From Oscillospiraceae bacterium (lineage in GTDB: Bacteria > Bacillota > Clostridia > Oscillospirales > Oscillospiraceae), in assembly GCA_022800215.1 (NCBI GenBank), contig JAAWPV010000007.1:1-45891 (forward strand): a DNA stretch of 45,891 bases, written 5' to 3'. The notes below the pieces were generated by a model, which searched no databases, was not told the origin of the DNA, and saw nothing but the letters and a program-made list of their open reading frames with translations. Below, piece by piece: positions 40,815 through 45,891 of this stretch (position 1 is its first letter; every line of letters starts with the position of its first letter). The position numbers were made by a program, and so were the translations under genes.

Positions 40815-42791
40815 TCACTTGCAGTAGGCAGCCGCATTGTCGCCGGCGATGATGCCGAAGACCTGACAGTCCATGAGAGCGTTGCCGCCCACACGGTTGC
40901 CGCCATGGACGCCGCCGCAGACCTCACCGGCAGCGAAGAGGCCGGGGATGGGCTGGCCTTCAGTGGAGATCACCTGGGTCTCGGTATTGATCTCAATACC
41001 GCCCATGGTGTGGTGGATACCCGGGGCAATCTTGATGACGTACCAGGGACCCTCGGTGGTGATGTCCCGGGTCCAGGTAAAGCCGCCCTCAAAGGGATCG
41101 CTCTGGTTCTCGCAGGCGGTATGCCAGGCCTCGAAGCTGTCGGCCACCGTCTGAGCGTCACAGCCGATGTAGGCCGCGATCTCCTCGGTGGACTCGCAGT
41201 GGGCCACGATGCCCACCTTGTCATAGGTGGGAATGTTGCCATTGCTGTCATAAAGGTCCTGGTTGAAGACCACATAGGCGTAAGCGCCGGGCTGCTCCAG
41301 GATGGCAGCGGCCACCACGTCACGGTAGCCCACCTCTCCGGCAAAGCGCTCTCCGTTGGCGTTGAGCATGATACCGCCCGCATTCCGCACGCCCTCAGTC
41401 ACCAGGGTGGCGGTGCTCTGCTCCACAGTGGGGTGTGCCTGAATCTGCTCAATGTCCACTACGTTGGCACCCACAGCCTGGGCCATGTAGATGCCGTCGC
41501 CGGTGGCGCCCACCTGGTTGTTGGTGATCATCCCGGTGAGGGAGGGCTTCAGCTCATAGCACTTCTCCAGATCATAGCCGAAGCCGCCGGCAGCCACGAT
41601 AACAGCCTTGGCGTTGATGGTGACGGTCCCGCCGTTTTCAGAGGTGCAGCGGATACCGGCGGCAGCGCCGTCCTTCATGAGGATCTCCTCCGCCTTGGTG
41701 GCAAAGAGGATCTTGCCGCCAAGCTCCTCCAGCTTATCCCAGTAGCCGGTGATAAGGCCGCGGGCCAGACCCTTGACGCTTCCGCCGCCTTCAGACACCT
41801 CAAAGCCCAGCTCACTGAGCCAGGGACCGATCTGAGAGGAGTTGGTGACCATGACCCGGACCAGGTCCTCGTTGTTCAGATCATGGCCGCCGGTCATGGT
41901 GTACTCGATGAATTCATCGATATCCGCCTGGTCGGGGCCGTGGACGTTCCACACGCCGGAAGAACGGACAGTGTTGCCGCCGGGGATATCCATCTTCTCC
42001 ACCACGATGGCATTGGCGCCATTCTGGCAGGCACGGACAGCGGCGGAGAGGCCGGCAGCGCCGGCGCCGATGACTACCACGTCGGTGTCATAGCTTTCAT
42101 CCTTGGCGGGCTCCGCCTCGGGCTCACGGCCAAAAACGCTCATGTCGGCGCCGGCCTCATTAAGCGCGTCCTTCACTGCCGCGATGATGGCGTTGGAGGT
42201 GGCGGTGGCGCCGGAGATGGTATCGGCGTAGACCGTCTGCTCCTTCACGATGGCGTCAGGAAGGCGCTCCAGGGCATAGGAACCGATGCCCACGGTGTCG
42301 TCCTGGCTGACGATCTTCACCTCGGTGATGGCATCCTCAGAGAGGGTGGTAGCCACCGTGATGTCAGAGCAGTAGCCCCGGTATGTATGGGTGTAGGTCC
42401 CGGCCTTCATGGCTCCAGCAGCCGCCTCCACAAGGCCGGCCTCCACCATGGCCGCCTTGGCGGCCTCCTTTACGGCGTTACTGGTAATGGTCGCTCCAGC
42501 CACGCTATCCACCTCATAGCTTTGGGCCTCCTCGATCTTTTTGGTCAGGGTCTCCAGGGCCTTACCGCCCACATCGGGGGTCTCGTCCTTGCCCTCGGCG
42601 GTCACCCCGGTGATCTTCCCTTCGCTCACCGAGATGGTGACGCTCACGTCGCCTCCGAAGCCCTTGGCCGTCCCGGTATAGCTCTGGGACTGAACCTCAG
42701 ACTCCTTGGGCTCCTTCGGTCCGCAGGCGGCCAGTCCTGCCAGCATGGACACAGTGAGCAGCGCTGCCGCAAGCTTCTTTGTTTGCTTCAT
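40815..42791 (-). CDS. Exported flavoprotein reductase: lipoprotein with two FMN-binding domains and an FAD fumarate-reductase-like domain
   Basis: The 658-residue protein has a lipoprotein signal (MKQTKKLAAALLTVSMLAGLAAC). Two FMN_bind domains follow, each with an ApbE-type flavinylation motif: DSVAGATITSN (about residue 95) and DTISGATATSN (about 192), so two covalent FMNs are predicted. The FAD-binding domain starts at VVVIGAGAAGLSAAVRA and contains VVEKMDIPGGNT, ERFAGEVGY and PGIHHTMGGIEIN, as in fumarate- and urocanate-reductase-like enzymes. Such lipoproteins use electrons passed across the membrane to reduce an external acceptor. The acceptor is unknown. A LysR gene lies just upstream on the same strand. 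ApbE is not in the window. Confidence 0.9.
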   Translation of the reverse strand: MKQTKKLAAALLTVSMLAGLAACGPKEPKESEVQSQSYTGTAKGFGGDVSVTISVSEGKITGVTAEGKDETPDVGGKALETLTKKIEEAQSYEVDSVAGATITSNAVKEAAKAAMVEAGLVEAAAGAMKAGTYTHTYRGYCSDITVATTLSEDAITEVKIVSQDDTVGIGSYALERLPDAIVKEQTVYADTISGATATSNAIIAAVKDALNEAGADMSVFGREPEAEPAKDESYDTDVVVIGAGAAGLSAAVRACQNGANAIVVEKMDIPGGNTVRSSGVWNVHGPDQADIDEFIEYTMTGGHDLNNEDLVRVMVTNSSQIGPWLSELGFEVSEGGGSVKGLARGLITGYWDKLEELGGKILFATKAEEILMKDGAAAGIRCTSENGGTVTINAKAVIVAAGGFGYDLEKCYELKPSLTGMITNNQVGATGDGIYMAQAVGANVVDIEQIQAHPTVEQSTATLVTEGVRNAGGIMLNANGERFAGEVGYRDVVAAAILEQPGAYAYVVFNQDLYDSNGNIPTYDKVGIVAHCESTEEIAAYIGCDAQTVADSFEAWHTACENQSDPFEGGFTWTRDITTEGPWYVIKIAPGIHHTMGGIEINTETQVISTEGQPIPGLFAAGEVCGGVHGGNRVGGNALMDCQVFGIIAGDNAAAYCK

Positions 42792-42852
42792 TTCTTCGTA
42801 TCCTCCTTATGATTCTTTGTTGCCCGGACGGCCAACCGTCTGGGCTTTGATA

Positions 42853-42913
42853 ATTTTACCACAAAAAATGGATCCCTTGAAATGCCAAAATAAGTCATCT
42901 CAAGGGTCCATTT
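42853..42913 (-). terminator. Inverted repeat: lysR terminator overlapping the reductase promoter region
   Basis: On the minus strand AAATGG-A-CCCTTGA pairs with TCAAGGG-AT-CCATTT (arms about 42900-42913 and 42866-42880), followed by TTTTTT, ending lysR. A -10-like TAAAAT (42853-42858) follows at once, so the same repeat may overlap the -35 of the reductase gene. Confidence 0.6.
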
Positions 42914-42931
42914 ATAATGTTTTTGCATAAA

Positions 42932-43849
42932 TCAACTTAAAGCTATCTCTTCCCGGCCCAAAGGGGCCTCCTGGTCCAGGATCTCTTGCAGCAGGGGCAG
43001 GGCCGGATTCCGGCAGTCCCTCCGCCAAGCCAGAACCCGACAGCTCCGGTTCCAGGATTGACGGAGGGGGACCGCCGTCAGGTCCTTGTACTGACCGTTG
43101 GGATCGGAAAAGCTGGTGATCCCGATGACATTGCCCAGCCTCACCCGCAGCACCAGCTCCTCCAGATCGTCCGCAGGCGGGTCCTCCCGCACCGGAACGC
43201 CCAGTTCCTCCAGTTTTTTCAGGGCAGAGCGCCGGGTCAGAGGGGCACTGTTTTTCATGAAGATCAGGGTACTGCCTGACAGTTCCTCCATGGATATCTC
43301 ACTCCGCTCCGCCAGACCAAGGGAGCGGTGCATCAGCGCATAGGTATGTATCCGCTGTAAGGCCTTCTGCTCCAAAGCCTCCTCGGCATCCTCGATGTAG
43401 GCCGCCGAGACCAGGGCACAATCCAGCTCCCCGGCCTTCACTTTGGACACAAGATCATAGGAGTAGGCCCGCACCAGGTTCACCTGGGTGCCGGGATACT
43501 CCTCCCCCATGCGGCGCAGCGCCCGGACCAAAAATTCCGGCGGGCCGGACAGGGGGTTGAAGCCCACCCGAAGCTCCTGGCCGTTGCGCATCCGTTCCAG
43601 GTCAGAGAGCATCAGGTCATAGGCGCTGAGGATCTGTTTGGTCCGGACCAGACAGATTTTTCCCTCCTCGGTAAGTTCTACCCGGCGAGTGCTGCGATGA
43701 AACAGCTTTACTCCCAGCTCTTTTTCCAGCGACGCGATAAGTCGGCTGAAGGCTGGTTGGGAGAGATAACACTGTTCGGCGGCCCGGGTGAAGTTTCCCG
43801 TCCCGGCCACCGCCTGAAAGGCCCTGAGGGCCTGGATGTTGATGCTCAT
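42932..43849 (-). CDS. LysR-family transcriptional regulator
   Basis: The 305-residue protein has an N-terminal helix-turn-helix (ALRAFQAVAGTGNFTRAAEQ, SQPAFSRLIASLEKELGVKLF) and a substrate-binding domain of the periplasmic-binding type. It lies 140 bases upstream of the exported reductase gene on the same strand and probably controls it in response to its substrate; this is inference from position. ATG 43849 follows AAGGAGGA. It starts only 27 bases after the cls stop, so it may be read from the cls transcript. Confidence 0.9.
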   Translation of the reverse strand: MSINIQALRAFQAVAGTGNFTRAAEQCYLSQPAFSRLIASLEKELGVKLFHRSTRRVELTEEGKICLVRTKQILSAYDLMLSDLERMRNGQELRVGFNPLSGPPEFLVRALRRMGEEYPGTQVNLVRAYSYDLVSKVKAGELDCALVSAAYIEDAEEALEQKALQRIHTYALMHRSLGLAERSEISMEELSGSTLIFMKNSAPLTRRSALKKLEELGVPVREDPPADDLEELVLRVRLGNVIGITSFSDPNGQYKDLTAVPLRQSWNRSCRVLAWRRDCRNPALPLLQEILDQEAPLGREEIALS

Positions 43850-43876
43850 GACTCCTCCTTTGTACAGGGTTTTGCT

Positions 43877-45415
43877 TTACATCAAGGGGGCGAAGATTCT
43901 CAGGACCGCCCGGAAAAGAAGACGGAAAAAACTGTAGCTCCGCGCTTTTTCCAAAGTGATTTCCTCGCTTTGTTTCTGGGTAGCAAGGAAGTCCGCTTTC
44001 ACATCCAGTACGGTGTCTCCGCCGCAGAGCCAGATACCGTCTTCAAATTGTAAGAACATACTGCGGTAGTCCAAATTCACCGTTCCCACCGTGGCAAAGA
44101 GGTCATCTGAGACAAAGCTCTTGGCGTGGAGAAAGCCGGGGGTATACTCAAAGATCCGCACCCCCGCCTGAAGAAGGGGCTCATAGTGGGCTTGGGTGGC
44201 CTCGAAAATAGTTTTTTTATCCGGAATATGGGGCGTCATAAGACGCACATCCACCCCGCCTTTGGCAGCAGCGCAAAGGGCACTGTTCACACTGTCGCTG
44301 ATGATGAGGTAGGGCGTCATAATATAGAGGTATTTCTTGGCCTTAGAGATCAGGTTCCGGTAGACCGTCTCCCCTACCGGCTCCCCGTCCAGGGGAGTGT
44401 CCGCATAAGGCTGCACCCAGCTCGTTCCGCCTTTCTCCAGTGTGGGCAGACGGCCGGGACGGTATCCCGAAATGTCCTCCTCCCTGCCGCTGACATTCTC
44501 CCACATGGTGAGGAACATAACGGTCATGGACCAGGCCGCCTCTCCTTTCACCAGAATGGCGCTGTCCTTCCAATGTCCGTAATGGACCTCCTCATTGATA
44601 TACTCGTCGGCCAGGTTGATACCGCCGGTGAATGCGGTATGACCGTCCACGATACAGAATTTCCGGTGATCCCGGTTGTTGAGCCGCACAGAGAGGACGG
44701 GAATGAAGCGGTTAAAGGCGTAACAGCGGATCCCCTTATCCCGCAGCGTCTGAGCGTAGTGCTTGGGCAAGGTGTAGAGACACCCCACATCATCGTAGAT
44801 GACCCGGACATCCACCCCCTGAGCTACCTTCTCCTCCAGCACCTCCAGGACCGCGTTCCAGAATTTCCCCGGCGCAATGATGAAATATTCCAGGAAAATA
44901 TATCGCTCCGCCCGGCGCAGCTCCTCCAGCATAGGTTGGAACGCATCGTCCCCCAGGGGGAAATATCGAGTATCCGTATTCGCATAAAGGGGACAGTGGG
45001 CCTGCTCCTCCAGGTAGCAGGCCTGATTCACCGCATCCCAGCCATAGGGTGCCAGGGCTTCCGCCTTCTTGTCCGGGTCCAAAACATCCCGCATATGGCA
45101 GTCCATTCGCTCCATCCTCCGGCGCTCCTGCCGGGTGAGACCGTTGCCGCCGCACAGGAGGTAGACAAGCCCGCCGAACACCGGAGCCAACAGGATGGGA
45201 ATGATCCAGGCGATCTTATAGCCCGGCTCCCCCTGCTTGTTGATGATATGAAGAACGACCACCAGAGAGAGGAGCACGCATAGAAAATAAAAATAGAAAA
45301 AGTAGTCAAAGAAGCGGTAGATCGTCCACACCAGGAGGGCAATTTGTAACAGTAACAGAAGCGCCACCAGTGCTGTGCGGTGGAAAAGGAGAGAAAGTAT
45401 TTTTTTGATATCCAT
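43877..45415 (-). CDS. cls: Cardiolipin synthase
   Basis: Cls joins two phosphatidylglycerols to cardiolipin. The 512-residue protein has two N-terminal membrane segments (about residues 12-32 and 37-57) and a third near 70-90. It has two HKD active sites: HRKFCIVDG (about 235) and HAKSFVSDD (about 415). Length matches bacterial ClsA-type enzymes. It uses the product of the PgsA pathway, whose gene is also in the window. The start ATG 45415 has a weak GAAGG upstream; it is 36 bases after the dnaE stop. Confidence 0.94.
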   Translation of the reverse strand: MDIKKILSLLFHRTALVALLLLLQIALLVWTIYRFFDYFFYFYFLCVLLSLVVVLHIINKQGEPGYKIAWIIPILLAPVFGGLVYLLCGGNGLTRQERRRMERMDCHMRDVLDPDKKAEALAPYGWDAVNQACYLEEQAHCPLYANTDTRYFPLGDDAFQPMLEELRRAERYIFLEYFIIAPGKFWNAVLEVLEEKVAQGVDVRVIYDDVGCLYTLPKHYAQTLRDKGIRCYAFNRFIPVLSVRLNNRDHRKFCIVDGHTAFTGGINLADEYINEEVHYGHWKDSAILVKGEAAWSMTVMFLTMWENVSGREEDISGYRPGRLPTLEKGGTSWVQPYADTPLDGEPVGETVYRNLISKAKKYLYIMTPYLIISDSVNSALCAAAKGGVDVRLMTPHIPDKKTIFEATQAHYEPLLQAGVRIFEYTPGFLHAKSFVSDDLFATVGTVNLDYRSMFLQFEDGIWLCGGDTVLDVKADFLATQKQSEEITLEKARSYSFFRLLFRAVLRIFAPLM

Positions 45416-45451
45416 AATACGCCTTCCCCTCTCCGCGGAACATGGACAGAG

Positions 45452-45891
45452 TTATTTTACTACCACATTGGCCTCGCCAAAAAGCTCCTTCAGCTCCTTC
45501 AGCAGAGAGGGTAGCAGCTGGCAGACGGCCCCTAACTTCTTTTTGGTGTCCTCACAGTAGATGACCACCTGCTGTGTACCGGGAAACATATTGAGCACCA
45601 GTCTGGCCTTACGCATCCGGGGGTCCTCAGCGGAGGGCGTTTTAAGATAGAGCTTCCCGGAAATCGGGGTCTTGTCCCCGCCGGCTCCGTCCTGGCCGGC
45701 GGCGGGGACGAAGCCCTCGCCGCCCTCCCCCAGAGGACGGGCACGGTCACACATAAGCTGGGGAGCCTTCTCGTCCCGGACGGAGAGCCTGCCCTCCACC
45801 AGAAGGGCCGCACCCTCCTTCAGGAAGGGGCCGCACTCCCCCAGCGCCCGGGCAAATACCAACAGCTCCATGGCGCCGGTATCATCCTCCA
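45452..45891 (-). CDS. dnaE: DNA polymerase III subunit alpha, C-terminal end (partial)
   Basis: About 146 C-terminal residues are visible and the gene continues beyond the window. The end of an OB-fold domain is seen (MELLVFARALGECGPFLKEG, LVEGRLSVRDEKAPQLMCD), as in the C-terminus of clostridial DnaE. A short basic tail follows (LYLKTPSAED... NMFPGTQQVVIYCEDTKKK). The replication role is known for the family. The assignment rests only on this end, so it is good but not certain. Confidence 0.8.
   Translation of the reverse strand, partial: EDDTGAMELLVFARALGECGPFLKEGAALLVEGRLSVRDEKAPQLMCDRARPLGEGGEGFVPAAGQDGAGGDKTPISGKLYLKTPSAEDPRMRKARLVLNMFPGTQQVVIYCEDTKKKLGAVCQLLPSLLKELKELFGEANVVVK

Noticed and set aside
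1-45891. CRISPR arrays, insertion sequences, prophage or toxin-antitoxin genes
   Set aside because: No spaced direct repeats, transposase, integrase or recognisable toxin pair was found in the window.

Overview
The window reads as chromosome of a GC-rich, spore-forming anaerobic Firmicute, most likely a gut member of the Oscillospirales (Flavonifractor / Lawsonibacter / Intestinimonas type). This is inference from gene content: sigma-G, sigma-E and SpoIIGA, ECF transporters, a CarD-like regulator, a DUF5711-type protein beside truA, an FMN-riboswitch-controlled ribU and an exported flavin reductase. No rRNA operon, phage, insertion sequence or CRISPR array is visible. Genes are densely packed and most transcription units end in clear, often bidirectional, hairpin terminators.

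Layout. 1-1800: 3' part of a WYL-domain regulator whose frame runs on into a zinc-ribbon protein, followed by a GyrI-like protein. 1849-2700: a lipoprotein on the minus strand. 2863-4521: rsmA and a methyltransferase. 4558-7795 (minus): sporulation block spoIIGA-sigE, a CarD-like gene and sigG. 7969-8733 (minus): TraX-like membrane protein. 8857-12647: translation and export cluster rpmG-secE-nusG-rplK-rplA-(L10 leader)-rplJ-rplL, with two RNA leaders; rpoBC does not follow. 12795-14045: membrane-anchored protein of unknown role. 14102-15460 (minus): mgtE behind a long structured leader with an attenuator. 15891-16754: RlmI-like methyltransferase. 16833-22647: ecfA1-ecfA2-ecfT-truA, a DUF5711-like protein, a CvpA-like protein and pgsA. 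22759-25320: ClpE-like ATPase. 25451-29589 (minus): blaI plus a very large M56 (BlaR1-like) fusion. 29735-30232 (minus): SLOG-type protein. 30386-31299: FMN riboswitch and ribU. 31417-32667: dinB with a LexA-type box. 32697-34508 (minus): large lipoprotein. 34702-35466: SDR oxidoreductase. 35576-35746 (minus): small ferredoxin. 35888-38341: ClpC-like ATPase. 38376-39527 (minus): methyltransferase, with tRNA-Pro(GGG) behind it. 39902-40735: Cys-rich conserved protein. 40815-42791 (minus): exported FAD/FMN reductase, with a LysR regulator, cardiolipin synthase and the 3' end of dnaE upstream.

How the genes work together. The ribosomal and secretion genes form a growth-rate cluster with leader control. 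EcfA1/A2/T supply the shared energising module that RibU, encoded 11 kb away, needs to import riboflavin; the exported reductase is a heavy flavin user through its FAD and two predicted covalent FMN sites. PgsA and cardiolipin synthase act in the same phospholipid pathway. BlaI and the M56 protein form a cell-envelope stress switch with clear operators.

The items most worth a second look are the mgtE leader (no known riboswitch recognised), the mutually exclusive pairings ahead of rpmG, the M56 fusion with a degenerate M23-like domain, the in-frame fusion through a promoter at the start of the window, an apparent ACG start for pgsA, and the Cys-rich protein.
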